This document shows, piece after piece, positions 7,149 through 15,948 of a stretch of 24,069 nucleotides of DNA (position 1 is its first letter; each line of letters begins with the position of its first letter). This stretch comes from Muribaculaceae bacterium (GTDB taxonomy: Bacteria > Bacteroidota > Bacteroidia > Bacteroidales > Muribaculaceae). The notes beneath the pieces are model-generated. The model was given only the letters and a program-made list of their open reading frames with translations. It made no database searches and was not told the origin of the DNA. Made by a program: the position numbers and the translations under genes. Location: contig JAFYCU010000053.1 in NCBI GenBank assembly GCA_017545095.1, positions 1 to 24,069 on the forward strand, given 5' to 3'.

Positions 7149-7538
7149 TCAATCCACTTTCATGAAAGCGAAAAACACGGCTGCAATGAGCAACGCAAAC
7201 GACACAAAATGGTTCCAGTGAAGTTGCTCGCCCTTGAAAAACAATGTTACAAAAACGGTGAAAATCACCAATGTGATGCATTCCTGAAGCACCTTGAGCT
7301 GCAAAAGCGAGAACGGTCCGCCATTGTCGGCAAAGCCGATACGATTGGCCGGAATCATGAAAAAGTACTCAAAAAGTGCTATTCCCCATGAGAAGAGAAT
7401 TACCACTATAAGCGGCCATCCGGTGGAGATGCCCATCTGTTGCAATTTCAAGTGCCCATACCAGGCAAAAGTCATCAAAACATTGGAAATGACCAGTAAA
7501 ACAATGGTCACTATTCCAGTCCATAAAGCTGAATTCAT
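7149..7538 (-). CDS. DUF486 / DMT-family small membrane protein
   Basis: A 129-residue protein with four predicted membrane helices (about residues 6-28, 40-62, 77-100 and 108-127). It carries the family-typical stretches SNVLMTFAWYGHLK, SWGIALFEYFFMIPANRIG and LLQLKVLQECITL. This fits the DUF486 proteins of the drug/metabolite transporter superfamily; substrate unknown. It lies 39 bases upstream of ligA on the same strand, and the only recognisable promoter is upstream of this gene, so the pair is likely transcribed together. The link to DNA ligase is probably only positional. Confidence 0.85.
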   Translation of the reverse strand: MNSALWTGIVTIVLLVISNVLMTFAWYGHLKLQQMGISTGWPLIVVILFSWGIALFEYFFMIPANRIGFADNGGPFSLLQLKVLQECITLVIFTVFVTLFFKGEQLHWNHFVSFALLIAAVFFAFMKVD

Positions 7539-7589
7539 TTAAACAATACTATAATTCCGCAACCCAATGGGGTAGCGAAAAAGAAAGTG

Positions 7590-7622
7590 CAAAGTTACGC
7601 AAAAAAATGATTCAGCATCCAA
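7590..7622 (-). promoter_or_regulatory. Candidate promoter for the DUF486-ligA unit
   Basis: On the minus strand TAACTTTG (7590-7597) matches TAnnTTTG. A TTG (7620-7622) lies 22 bases upstream, slightly long. The start codon is about 50 bases further down. Confidence 0.5.
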
Positions 7623-7824
7623 GTGCTCCACTATTTTTTCTATATGAAGTGTTGCAATCATAGAAGACCCATTGATTGGACATATTGACCGGCTCATTAT
7701 TTGATCAAGCACATTTTTCGCATTGGTTGTCAGAGGAATCTAAAAACATCTCAATTGTACTCAATTCCCACATTTTGCCAAGCATACAAGTGACCGTTAA
7801 ACTGTTTTAAATTACGTACTATAT

Positions 7825-7856
7825 TTTGGCCATATCGGTGGATGTGTCTAATTTTG
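7825..7856 (+). promoter_or_regulatory. Bacteroidota promoter for the CotH mosaic gene
   Basis: TTTG (7825-7828), 20 bases, then TAATTTTG (7849-7856): a full match to the Bacteroidota consensus. The predicted leader to the ATG at 7957 is about 95 bases. Confidence 0.65.
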
Positions 7857-7956
7857 TAACAAATTTTCACAAGAAGTGCCCATGTGCGAATGGTGAGATG
7901 ACTACAAAGGTTGTTATTATTGTCAATGTTGGGCATCATGTTAACTGATAAAAGCA

Positions 7957-10833
7957 ATGATTGTTAAATCAAAAAAACTACGTGAATTAAGTTGGTGTGT
8001 GCTTGTTAGTATGATTGGTTGTGCACTATCGATGCATGCTCAGACAGACACGGCCACAGTCATTCATTCACCCGAAGTGTACTTATCAGGTACTTTGCCT
8101 GTGCTTTATATTGACATTGAGGGTGGAAAAGAAGTAACCAGTAAAGAGACTTACCTGGATGCAACCTATCACCTCGATGCAATGGGCATTGAGGGTATTG
8201 ATAATGTGGGCAGTGCCGATGAGCCGCTACCGTTGCAAATCAAGGGTCGTGGCAACACTTCTTGGGGAAAACCGAAGAAACCCTATCGAATTAAGTTACA
8301 GGACAAGGCATCATTGCTTGGCATGCCCAGTAATCGACACTTTGTGCTCGTTGCCGAGTGGCGTGATGGAGCGGGACGCCTGAACTGGGAAGTGGGCTTC
8401 TTTGTCAGTCGTCTTATGGGGTTGGCATGGACACCTGAACATCACCCCGTAGAACTGGTGGTGAATGGCGACTACCGCGGATTGTATTTCTTGATTGAGA
8501 AAATCAGGGTGGGTAAGCAGCGCGTCAACATTGAGGAACAGGACGATGAAGAGACCGACCCAGACAAGATAACAGGGGGGTGGTTGTGCGAAATTGATAA
8601 TTTTGTATCAAAAGACTATCAAGTAGTGCTGCATGATAGGACAACCAAGAAATATATCATGACTACCGTGCATTCACCCGAAATTCTATCAACCGAACAA
8701 AGTAACTATATTAAGGATTTAATCAAATCAACGGATAAAGCTATATATTGTCCTGATAAGATGTCGATAGATTGGGAAAAGTACATCGACTTGGACATGT
8801 TGGCACGCTATTATCTAGTTTGTGAGATTGTGTATCAGATAGAGGGTTTCAGTGGCAGCTGTTATTGGAGCAAGGAGCGTGGAGATGGCACCAAGATAAG
8901 TTTTGGACCAGTGTGGGACTTTGATACCAGCATGGCGAATTGGCCTATTGAGAAGTTCTTCTATGAGGATCAAGAAGGAGACGATATAACCAATCGCAAT
9001 CACTGGATTATGGAGTTGGTTAAGTATCCACGTTTTCAACAACGCGTGCGTGAGCTATGGCAGGAATGGATTGACTCGTCGGCAGCACAGGTGCGCCCAC
9101 ATTGCAGCGAATGGGTTGACCGCGTGCGTGCTGCTCATCAACAAGACGTGAAGCGTTGGTATGAGTATTTGAAGGAATACAGCAATATTGACCATCGCAG
9201 TAAGCGTTATCTTGACCATTTCGATCGTAGGCAATTGTGGCTTGCTGAACAATGGGCTAAACCGATACCCGTCATCGGAGATGTTGACGGAAATGGTTTT
9301 GTTGACAAAGACGATGTGAATGTGTTATGTAGCCAACTGGCCAGCCAACCAGTAGACACACTTGACTGGCAGGGAGCCAACACCTATGATGATCAAGTAC
9401 TCGACATTTGCGATCTTGTGGGCATTTTGCGCCAGATTTATCGACAGAATCATCCTGAAGCACAACTCAGGTATTGCCAAGCGTTGGCTTACGGTCAGAA
9501 CGACAAAGCCGTTTACAAAAAACTGAAACTCATTCCCCAGTTGAAGCAAGACTCGCTACTCATGTACGAGGCCACCCCACGTCAGGTGAAACTGACATTT
9601 CAAGGTGTACCTGAGTTTTCGGCGTTTGAGTTTGACCTTACTTCGCCAACCTTGGCTGTGACCGATGTGGCTCTCGAAGGTGGACTGCAACATCATCAAT
9701 TAGTAGTGAACCAAGTGAGCGATAGCGTTACTCATGTTATCGTATATTCCGACGGCTTGTTGAATGTGGGTGGTGCTGATTCGGACAATGATCCTTCTTT
9801 GACCATCACATTCCGCTACCTGGCCGAAAATGCTGATAGCGATACGAACTCGGCCGATTTGTTGATTTCTAACATTCATGTGGCCGAGGATGATATGACT
9901 CCTCACTATCTGGCCGATGCGCACATCCCTGTCAAGTGGTTGCGTAATGCGATTCTTGGAGATGTGAACATTGATGGTATTGTCGACATTGAAGACCTTA
10001 ACATGGTGGTCAATATCATCAACCGAAACATTGACTCCGCTCTTTATCCATATGCCGACCTCAACAAAAACGGTGTGGTTGATATCGATGACCTGAATGA
10101 TTTGGTGAATGCCCTCATCTTTGGCAATCCATTTGTAGATTATGAAGTGAATGGTGTAAAATTCAGAATGGTGAAGTTGATGGGCGGTACGTTCACCATG
10201 GGCGCGACCGAAGAACAGCTCGATAAGGCTGATGATCGAGAAAAACCGGCGCATCGCGTGAGATTGGACGGTTTCTCCATTGGCCAGACCGAGGTCACCC
10301 AAGCATTGTGGCTGGCAGTGATGGGAGAAAATCCCAGTCATTTCACCGGCGATTTGAACTTGCCTGTGGAAATGGTTAGTTGGGACGATTGCCAACTGTT
10401 TATCCAACGATTGAACGCACTCACCGGCGGTAACTTCAGATTGCCAACCGAGGCTGAGTGGGAGTATGCCGCACGAGGTGGCCGACAGAGTCATGGATAC
10501 AAGTATGCTGGGTCCAATGCATCGGCTGGAGTTGCTTGGCATTCTGGCAACTCAGGCAAGACATCACATCCCGTGGCAACGAAAATGAGCAATGAGTTGG
10601 AGCTGTTCGACATGAGTGGCAACGTGTGGGAATGGTGTCAAGATTGGTATGACCACTATGACGAAGACGAGAATGTATTGCTTGTCAATCCCACTGGTCC
10701 AGAAACGGGCACAAAACGTGTGTGCCGAGGCGGGTGCTGGTATCATGCTTCGGTGAGTTGTCGCGTGTCGAATCGCACTAAGCTTGAGCCCACATCAAGG
10801 TCGAGCTGTTATGGATTGCGACTGGCGCAATGA
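7957..10833 (+). CDS. Secreted CotH kinase-like / dockerin / FGE-sulfatase domain mosaic protein
   Basis: A 958-residue exported protein. Residues 1-29 form a signal peptide ending in SMHAQ. Residues about 45-435 are a CotH kinase-like domain: IKGRGNTSWGKPKKPYRIKL (95-114), VLVAEWRDGAGRLNW, VELVVNGDYRGLYFLIEKI, GWLCEIDN and FGPVWDFDTSM (317-325). A first dockerin-like pair of calcium loops follows (439-500, GDVDGNGFVDKDD). Residues about 541-660 look like a beta-sandwich, possibly cohesin-like. A second dockerin-like pair follows (667-725, GDVNIDGIVDIEDLN and DLNKNGVVDIDDLN). Residues 732-957 are a formylglycine-generating-enzyme/SUMF1-like domain (GGTFTMG, IGQTEVTQALW, RLPTEAEWEYAARGG, GNVWEWCQDWY, CRGGCW). 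CotH is an atypical protein kinase in spore-formers; the role here is unknown. It is a single-gene unit on its own promoter. Confidence 0.85.
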   Translation: MIVKSKKLRELSWCVLVSMIGCALSMHAQTDTATVIHSPEVYLSGTLPVLYIDIEGGKEVTSKETYLDATYHLDAMGIEGIDNVGSADEPLPLQIKGRGNTSWGKPKKPYRIKLQDKASLLGMPSNRHFVLVAEWRDGAGRLNWEVGFFVSRLMGLAWTPEHHPVELVVNGDYRGLYFLIEKIRVGKQRVNIEEQDDEETDPDKITGGWLCEIDNFVSKDYQVVLHDRTTKKYIMTTVHSPEILSTEQSNYIKDLIKSTDKAIYCPDKMSIDWEKYIDLDMLARYYLVCEIVYQIEGFSGSCYWSKERGDGTKISFGPVWDFDTSMANWPIEKFFYEDQEGDDITNRNHWIMELVKYPRFQQRVRELWQEWIDSSAAQVRPHCSEWVDRVRAAHQQDVKRWYEYLKEYSNIDHRSKRYLDHFDRRQLWLAEQWAKPIPVIGDVDGNGFVDKDDVNVLCSQLASQPVDTLDWQGANTYDDQVLDICDLVGILRQIYRQNHPEAQLRYCQALAYGQNDKAVYKKLKLIPQLKQDSLLMYEATPRQVKLTFQGVPEFSAFEFDLTSPTLAVTDVALEGGLQHHQLVVNQVSDSVTHVIVYSDGLLNVGGADSDNDPSLTITFRYLAENADSDTNSADLLISNIHVAEDDMTPHYLADAHIPVKWLRNAILGDVNIDGIVDIEDLNMVVNIINRNIDSALYPYADLNKNGVVDIDDLNDLVNALIFGNPFVDYEVNGVKFRMVKLMGGTFTMGATEEQLDKADDREKPAHRVRLDGFSIGQTEVTQALWLAVMGENPSHFTGDLNLPVEMVSWDDCQLFIQRLNALTGGNFRLPTEAEWEYAARGGRQSHGYKYAGSNASAGVAWHSGNSGKTSHPVATKMSNELELFDMSGNVWEWCQDWYDHYDEDENVLLVNPTGPETGTKRVCRGGCWYHASVSCRVSNRTKLEPTSRSSCYGLRLAQ

Positions 10834-10838
10834 GATTC

Positions 10839-10877
10839 GTGACACCTATCAATGTTATGGTTTTCAAACCGTGTCAC
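10839..10877 (+). terminator. Possible hairpin after the CotH gene
   Basis: GTGACAC (10839-10845) pairs with GTGTCAC (10871-10877), and an inner GGTT-TTCA-AACC can stack inside. It starts 6 bases after the stop codon. There is no T-tract, so function as a terminator is uncertain. Confidence 0.35.
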
Positions 10878-10921
10878 AACACTGATTTTGAGATTAATCC
10901 CATAAAGATTTCTAAACGGCT

Positions 10922-11683
10922 TTGATAGTTTCGGATTTCATTGTCAAGGAGAATGTGCGCCACGGCGACAGTTATGCCCTTTTGCGTTTGTCACCCACGA
11001 GTGGAAAGATGCCAGAAGTGCTTCCGGGACAGTTTGTTCAGGTTGATGTTCCCGGCTGCCGTGATACGTTTCTTCGCCGACCCATATCGGTCAACTATGC
11101 CGACCAACGCGAATTGTGGCTGCTTATCAAACGTGCTGGCGTGGGCACCAACACACTTTGTGACCTTCCTCAAGGAGCCTTGCTCAACATCGTGCTTCCC
11201 TTGGGTCGAGGATTTTCGCTCGATGTGAGCGGCAATGTGCTGCTGGTTGGCGGCGGTGTGGGCGTGGCGCCGCTGCTCTTGCTCGGCAAACGGCTCGTGG
11301 CTCATGGTGTGGATGTGAAATTCCTGCTCGGTGCACGCACAAGCACCGAGGTGCTACAACTCGGATTTTTCCGCCAAACTGGAGAGACACGCATAGCCAC
11401 CGACGATGGCTCGCTCGGACATCACGGCATGGTTTCCACTCATCCTTTGCTTCAGGAATGCGACTTCCAGCACATCGCTTGTTGCGGCCCCATGCCCATG
11501 ATGCGTGCCGTGGCAGCCATTGCACGCCGGCGCGGCATCAACTGCGAGGTGAGCCTGGAGCATCGCATGGCCTGTGGAGTAGGTGCGTGCCTGTGCTGTG
11601 TAGAGGACACCATTGACGAGGGAAATGTGTGCGTGTGCAAACAAGGTCCCGTGTTTAATATCAATCAACTGAAATGGACTTGA
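10922..11683 (+). CDS. pyrK: Dihydroorotate dehydrogenase electron-transfer subunit (PyrK)
   Basis: Flavin and iron-sulfur subunit that passes electrons from PyrD to NAD+ in pyrimidine synthesis. The 253 residues show a ferredoxin-reductase layout: FAD-binding FLRRPISV (50-57), NAD-site [13 protein letters not shown] (107-119), [11 protein letters not shown] (187-197), and a C-terminal [2Fe-2S] site with Cys218, Cys223, Cys226 and Cys239 ([15 protein letters not shown] and VCKQGPVF). The start appears to be TTG at 10922: no in-frame ATG occurs before residue 30, and the family N-terminus ([21 protein letters not shown]) would be lost with a later start. It overlaps pyrD by 10 bases, typical of translational coupling within the heterotetramer operon. 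Confidence 0.94.
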   Translation: MIVSDFIVKENVRHGDSYALLRLSPTSGKMPEVLPGQFVQVDVPGCRDTFLRRPISVNYADQRELWLLIKRAGVGTNTLCDLPQGALLNIVLPLGRGFSLDVSGNVLLVGGGVGVAPLLLLGKRLVAHGVDVKFLLGARTSTEVLQLGFFRQTGETRIATDDGSLGHHGMVSTHPLLQECDFQHIACCGPMPMMRAVAAIARRRGINCEVSLEHRMACGVGACLCCVEDTIDEGNVCVCKQGPVFNINQLKWT

Positions 11684-12585
11684 GCGTAGAGATAGGAGGC
11701 ATGAGGCTGAAGAATCCTGTGATGACAGCATCGGGAACCTTTGGCTATGGCGAGGAGTTTGCCGACTTCATCGATTTGAACCGATTGGGTGGCATCGTGG
11801 TCAAAGGCACTACTCTGGCACCGCGTCAAGGCAATGCCTATCCACGCATGGCTGAGACTCCAAGTGGCATGCTTAATGCCGTGGGATTACAGAACAAGGG
11901 TGTGAATCATTTTGTGAACGAGATATATCCTCGCATCCGCAATTTCGACACCGCCATCGTGGTCAATGTGAGTGGCTCCACAATCGAGGATTATGTGGCT
12001 GTGTGCGAATGCCTGCAAAACTTGGATTCCATTGCTGCCGTGGAAATCAACATCTCTTGTCCCAACGTGAAACAGGGTGGCATGAGTTTCGGCACCACAT
12101 GTGCTGGAGCAGAAAGTGTGATAACAGCTGTGCGCAAAGTGTGGCATGGAACGATGCTGGTGAAGCTGACTCCGAATGTAACCGATGTGACTGAAATTGC
12201 ACGAGCGGCAGAAGCCGCTGGAGCCGATGCCGTGTCGCTCACCAACACCTTCCTGGGCATGGCCATCGATGTGGAACATCGCCGACCGATGCTTTCAACC
12301 ATCACTGGCGGACTGTCGGGTCCCTGCATACGTCCCATCGCTGTGCGCATGGTGTGGCAGGTGGCTCATGCGGTCAATATTCCCGTTGTGGGGCTTGGGG
12401 GTATCATGAATGGTCGGGATGCCGTTGAGTTCATGTTGGCTGGAGCCACAGCGGTTCAGATAGGAACGGCCAATTTCATCGATCCACAAGTAACCATCAA
12501 GGCCATAGACTACATTTCCGACTACCTCATTCGACACCGTCTTCCCGATGCACGAGCCCTTATCGGAGCGTTGGAAACTGATTAG
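11674..12585 (+). CDS. pyrD: Dihydroorotate dehydrogenase, type 1B catalytic subunit
   Basis: Oxidises dihydroorotate to orotate in pyrimidine synthesis; the type 1B enzyme works with PyrK and NAD+. The 303-residue TIM-barrel shows the family pattern: [18 protein letters not shown] (12-29), [27 protein letters not shown] with catalytic Cys129, [10 protein letters not shown] with the FMN-contacting Lys164, [14 protein letters not shown] and [20 protein letters not shown] for phosphate binding of FMN. Length and the PyrK neighbour exclude the membrane-linked type 2 enzyme. The ATG lies inside the end of pyrK. The nitroreductase gene follows after 34 bases and may be read through. pyrF is in the window but in a separate leftward unit. 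Confidence 0.96.
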   Translation: MDLSVEIGGMRLKNPVMTASGTFGYGEEFADFIDLNRLGGIVVKGTTLAPRQGNAYPRMAETPSGMLNAVGLQNKGVNHFVNEIYPRIRNFDTAIVVNVSGSTIEDYVAVCECLQNLDSIAAVEINISCPNVKQGGMSFGTTCAGAESVITAVRKVWHGTMLVKLTPNVTDVTEIARAAEAAGADAVSLTNTFLGMAIDVEHRRPMLSTITGGLSGPCIRPIAVRMVWQVAHAVNIPVVGLGGIMNGRDAVEFMLAGATAVQIGTANFIDPQVTIKAIDYISDYLIRHRLPDARALIGALETD

Positions 12586-12619
12586 TTAGTTTATCAATAA
12601 CCATTTCAAGAATAAAAAG

Positions 12620-13225
12620 ATGAAACGTTTTCTTTCATTAATGGCACTCGCAGTGGTGATAGCGTTCACATCGTGTGCCCAGATTCAACAAATTGTTCTC
12701 ACCAAGGAGCAACAGGCAGCTATCGACAACATCATGACTCGCACGAGCATCCGTTCTTGGGAGGAGAAGGAGGTGCCAGCCGAGTTGGTCAACATTCTGC
12801 TTCATGCGGGCATGGCAGCCCCCACGGCAGTGAATCGGCAGCCGTGGCATTTTGTTGTGCTCGACCGTCGAGAGGACATCGACCGATTGGCCGAAGGTCG
12901 CGGTGCTGGCATGGTGCGGAAGGCTCCGCTTGCCATTGTAGTGTGTGGCGACATGAATCTGGCGCTCGAGGGTAACGCGCGCGAATTTTGGGTGCAAGAC
13001 GCATCGGCAGCCACCGAGAACATTCTCCTCGCGGCCAATGCCGTGGGACTCGGTGCGGTGTGGACAGGCGTATATCCCATTACTGAACGCGTGAATAGCG
13101 TGAAACAAGCTCTTGGCTTGGGTGAGAACCTGGTGCCCTTGTGCACAATCCTTATTGGTTATCCTCACGAGCATCCCACACCCAAAGACAAATGGAACTC
13201 CGATAAAGTCACCTACATGAGGTGA
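12620..13225 (+). CDS. Nitroreductase-family flavoprotein with an export signal
   Basis: The 201-residue protein has an FMN-dependent nitroreductase core: RTSIRSWEEKEVP (residues 41-53, the Arg-Ser-x-Arg FMN region), AAPTAVNRQPWHFVVL (67-81), DASAATENILLAANAVGLGAVWTG (127-150) and ILIGYPHE near the end. These enzymes use NAD(P)H to reduce quinones, nitro compounds or similar. Residues 1-18 are hydrophobic (MKRFLSLMALAVVIAFTS) followed by Cys19, a plausible lipoprotein or signal site, so the protein seems to leave the cytoplasm, which is unusual for this family. It follows pyrD by 34 bases and precedes a strong terminator, so it may be the last gene of the pyrKD transcript. The substrate cannot be told. 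Confidence 0.85.
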   Translation: MKRFLSLMALAVVIAFTSCAQIQQIVLTKEQQAAIDNIMTRTSIRSWEEKEVPAELVNILLHAGMAAPTAVNRQPWHFVVLDRREDIDRLAEGRGAGMVRKAPLAIVVCGDMNLALEGNAREFWVQDASAATENILLAANAVGLGAVWTGVYPITERVNSVKQALGLGENLVPLCTILIGYPHEHPTPKDKWNSDKVTYMR

Positions 13226-13254
13226 GCCTTGTGAGGGATGTCCAAAAGTATGAT

Positions 13255-13295
13255 GAGGTGGAATGATTCATGAGAATTGTTCCACCTCGTTTTTT
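13255..13295 (+). terminator. Rho-independent terminator after the nitroreductase gene
   Basis: GAGGTGGAA (13255-13263) pairs exactly with TTCCACCTC (13280-13288) around a 16-base loop, followed by G and six T (13290-13295). It closes the pyrK-pyrD-nitroreductase unit before the feoAB promoter. Confidence 0.8.
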
Positions 13296-13348
13296 AACAT
13301 CGCACTCAAATCGTGCGATAATGCTAAAAAAATCCCTAAATGTGGGGA

Positions 13349-13379
13349 TTGCTAAAGAGTGAAAGACACGCTAACTTTG
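13349..13379 (+). promoter_or_regulatory. Bacteroidota promoter for feoAB
   Basis: TTG (13349-13351), 20 bases, TAACTTTG (13372-13379). The start codon is at 13405, giving a leader of about 20 bases. I saw no convincing Fur-type palindrome, but I could not score one. Confidence 0.7.
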
Positions 13380-13404
13380 CGGCCATAATAATTGGTATGC
13401 GACT

Positions 13405-15948
13405 ATGAAACTTTCTGACCTCAAAACGGGACAACGAGGTGTAATCGTCAAGGTGATGGGACATGGCGGTTTCCGCAAACGCATTGTGGAAATGGGCTTT
13501 ATCCGTGGTACCGAGGTTGAGGTGCTGCTCAACGCTCCACTTCAGGACCCGGTGAAATATCGATTGATGGGATATGAAGTGTCGCTGCGGCACGACGAGG
13601 CCGAGATGATTGAGGTGATTTCGCCCGATGAATTGAGAAACGACTCATTCGCGAAACAAGACAGTACCCATACAGCAGCCATTAACATCGAAGACGTGCC
13701 CATCAGCAACGAGCGACTGCACGAGGCCGCGCGGCAACGGCGTCGCGTGATTAATGTGGCCTTGGTGGGTAATCCCAACTGTGGAAAGACATCGCTGTTC
13801 AACTTTGCCAGTGGTGCACATGCACGTGTGGGGAACTATAGCGGGGTGACCGTGGATGCCACTGAGGCACACGCCACATTCGAAGGCTATGAGTTCAATC
13901 TTGTGGACTTGCCAGGCACTTACTCCCTCTCGGCCTACAGCCCCGAGGAACTGTATGTGCGGCGACAAATCATCGACAAAACGCCCGACATTGTCATCAA
14001 TGTCATCGACTCCAGCAACCTGGAACGCAACCTTTATCTCACCACGCAGCTCATCGACATGAACCTGCGTATGGTGTGTGCCCTGAATTTGTGGGACGAG
14101 GTGGAACGGCGCAGCGACCAACTGAACATCGACGTGTTGAGCACGCTGTTCGGTGTGCCCATGGTGCCCACTTCGTTCAAGTCGGGCAGGGGAGTTGACC
14201 TGCTGTTCCACGTAATCATCAACATGTATGAAGGTGTGGATTTCCTCGACCAAGAGGGTCGCATGCGCCCCGAGGTGGCTCGCGACATCAAGCAATGGCA
14301 CGACACCTATTCGGGTGGAGTGACGCATGAGCATCAGGAGGACTTCGCCACTGGCGACCGCCCAGTCAAGAACTATTTCCGACATATCCATGTGAACCAT
14401 GGTCACTATGTGGAAAATGGCATTAATGCAGTGAAGGCGGTCATCGAGCAGAACAACAACATCCGTCATCGCTACTCGATGCGATTTTTGGCTATCAAGT
14501 TGCTTGAAAACGACCGTGATGCGCATGAGGTGGCCAATGCGCTGCCAAATGCCGCAGCGGTGAATGCCGCAGTGCAGAAGGCTGCCGAGCGAATTCTGGC
14601 CGACACTGGCGAAGACAGCGAAACAGCCATCATGAATGCGAAATATGGCTTTGTGCACGGTGCACTCAAGGAAGCTGGGTATGTAGTGGGCGATACAAAA
14701 TCCACCTACCGCCTCACACATGCGCTCGACCGATTGCTGTCGAATCGGTTTCTTGGATTCCCGATTTTTTTCCTCATTCTGTTTGTGATGTTCGAGGTCA
14801 CGTTCGTGCTGGGCCAATACCCCATGGATTGGATCGAGGCGTGTGTAGAATGGTTGGGCGATTGGGTGAGCGGTGTTTTGCCTGCGGGGCCATTCAAAGA
14901 CATGGTGGTAGATGGTGTGATAGGCGGTGTGGGTTCGGTGATTGTGTTTCTGCCGCAGATTCTGATACTCTACTTCTTTATCTCGCTGATGGAAGACAGT
15001 GGCTGTATGGCTCGCGCTGCATTCATCATGGACAAACTCATGCATCGCATGGGGTTGCATGGCAAGTCGTTCATCCCCTTGATTATGGGCTTTGGATGCA
15101 ATGTGCCTGCCGTGATGGCGACACGCACCATCGAAAGTCGACGAAGCCGCTTGATCACGATGCTCATTCTGCCTTTCATGAGTTGCTCGGCACGACTGCC
15201 CATCTACATCATGATCACTGGCACGTTCTTTTCGTTGCGGTATCGCAGTTTGGCGATGATTTCGCTCTATGCTGTGGGCATCATCGTGGCCGTGATTGTG
15301 AGCAAGGTGCTCAGCACGGTGGTGATTCGTGGCGAGGACACCCCCTTTGTCATGGAATTGCCCCCCTATCGCCTCCCCACAGGCAAGGCCATCGCCCGGC
15401 ACACATGGGAGAAAGGAAAGGAATACCTCAAGAAGATGGGAGGCATCATTCTTGTTGCCAGCATCATTGTGTGGGCATTGGGTTATTTCCCGCATAACGA
15501 TGCCCTCACTCGCCAGCAACAGCAAGAGCAAAGCTACATCGGTCAGGTGGGCAAGGCCATAGAACCGGTGTTTGCTCCGCAGGGTTTCAATTGGAAACTC
15601 GATGTGAGCCTCATTGCCGGTGTGGGCGCAAAAGAGATAGTGGCCTCGACTGTGGGCGTCATTTACAGTGATGATGACTCGTTTGCCGACGATGACAGCT
15701 ATGCGGCAGAAGGCGACAGTGAGAAATACACCCGGCTGCGCCGGCAGATGCTGGCCGATGGCATCACACCGTTGGCAGGGTATTGCTATTTGCTGTTCAT
15801 CTTGTTGTATTTTCCATGTCTGGCCACGGTGGTTGCCATCAAGAACGAGACTGGCAGCTGGCGTTGGGCAGTGGGCACAGCATTCTATACCACTGCGGTG
15901 GCATGGGTGGTGTCGGCTTTGGTTTACCAGATAGGAAACCTGTTATAA
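13405..15948 (+). CDS. feoAB: Ferrous iron transporter, FeoA-FeoB fusion
   Basis: Inner-membrane Fe(II) importer of 847 residues. Residues 1-75 are a FeoA SH3-like domain (MKLSDLKTGQRGVIVKV, RKRIVEMGFIRGTEVEV, PVKYRLMGYEVSLRHDEA). A linker leads to the FeoB GTPase: GNPNCGKTSLFN (122-133), GVTVD (147-151), DLPGTYSLSAYSPEE (168-182), NLWDE (228-232). The membrane part starts near residue 420 and carries the two conserved gate motifs GFGCNVPAVMATRTIE and SCSARLPIY, then a second gate-like half ending in transmembrane helices. An acidic stretch (YSDDDSFADDDSYAAEGDSE) lies before the last helices. FeoA is normally a separate 75-residue protein; the fusion is common in Bacteroidota. It is a single-gene unit with its own promoter, converging on pgk. 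Confidence 0.96.
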   Translation: MKLSDLKTGQRGVIVKVMGHGGFRKRIVEMGFIRGTEVEVLLNAPLQDPVKYRLMGYEVSLRHDEAEMIEVISPDELRNDSFAKQDSTHTAAINIEDVPISNERLHEAARQRRRVINVALVGNPNCGKTSLFNFASGAHARVGNYSGVTVDATEAHATFEGYEFNLVDLPGTYSLSAYSPEELYVRRQIIDKTPDIVINVIDSSNLERNLYLTTQLIDMNLRMVCALNLWDEVERRSDQLNIDVLSTLFGVPMVPTSFKSGRGVDLLFHVIINMYEGVDFLDQEGRMRPEVARDIKQWHDTYSGGVTHEHQEDFATGDRPVKNYFRHIHVNHGHYVENGINAVKAVIEQNNNIRHRYSMRFLAIKLLENDRDAHEVANALPNAAAVNAAVQKAAERILADTGEDSETAIMNAKYGFVHGALKEAGYVVGDTKSTYRLTHALDRLLSNRFLGFPIFFLILFVMFEVTFVLGQYPMDWIEACVEWLGDWVSGVLPAGPFKDMVVDGVIGGVGSVIVFLPQILILYFFISLMEDSGCMARAAFIMDKLMHRMGLHGKSFIPLIMGFGCNVPAVMATRTIESRRSRLITMLILPFMSCSARLPIYIMITGTFFSLRYRSLAMISLYAVGIIVAVIVSKVLSTVVIRGEDTPFVMELPPYRLPTGKAIARHTWEKGKEYLKKMGGIILVASIIVWALGYFPHNDALTRQQQQEQSYIGQVGKAIEPVFAPQGFNWKLDVSLIAGVGAKEIVASTVGVIYSDDDSFADDDSYAAEGDSEKYTRLRRQMLADGITPLAGYCYLLFILLYFPCLATVVAIKNETGSWRWAVGTAFYTTAVAWVVSALVYQIGNLL

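Larger units (their letters stand above)
7539..7956. other. Divergent intergenic region between the DUF486-ligA unit and the CotH gene
   Basis: About 420 AT-rich bases. It contains a leftward promoter candidate (7590-7622) and a well-matched rightward promoter (7825-7856), leaving a leader of roughly 95 bases before the CotH gene. A leftward 68-codon frame at 7751-7957 has low-complexity content and no recognisable features. No riboswitch fold was recognised. Confidence 0.5.

Noticed and set aside
7751..7957. 68-codon minus-strand frame upstream of the CotH gene
   Set aside because: Low-complexity Asn/Ile-rich product, overlaps the rightward promoter, no motif.
9700..10542. 280-codon minus-strand frame inside the CotH mosaic gene
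   Set aside because: Antisense to the dockerin and FGE domains, no recognisable family.
13645..15531. Long open frame on the minus strand across feoAB (over 600 codons)
   Set aside because: It is antisense to a full-length FeoA-FeoB with every motif intact; its translation is rich in His, Gln and Arg with no domain signature. It follows from codon bias.
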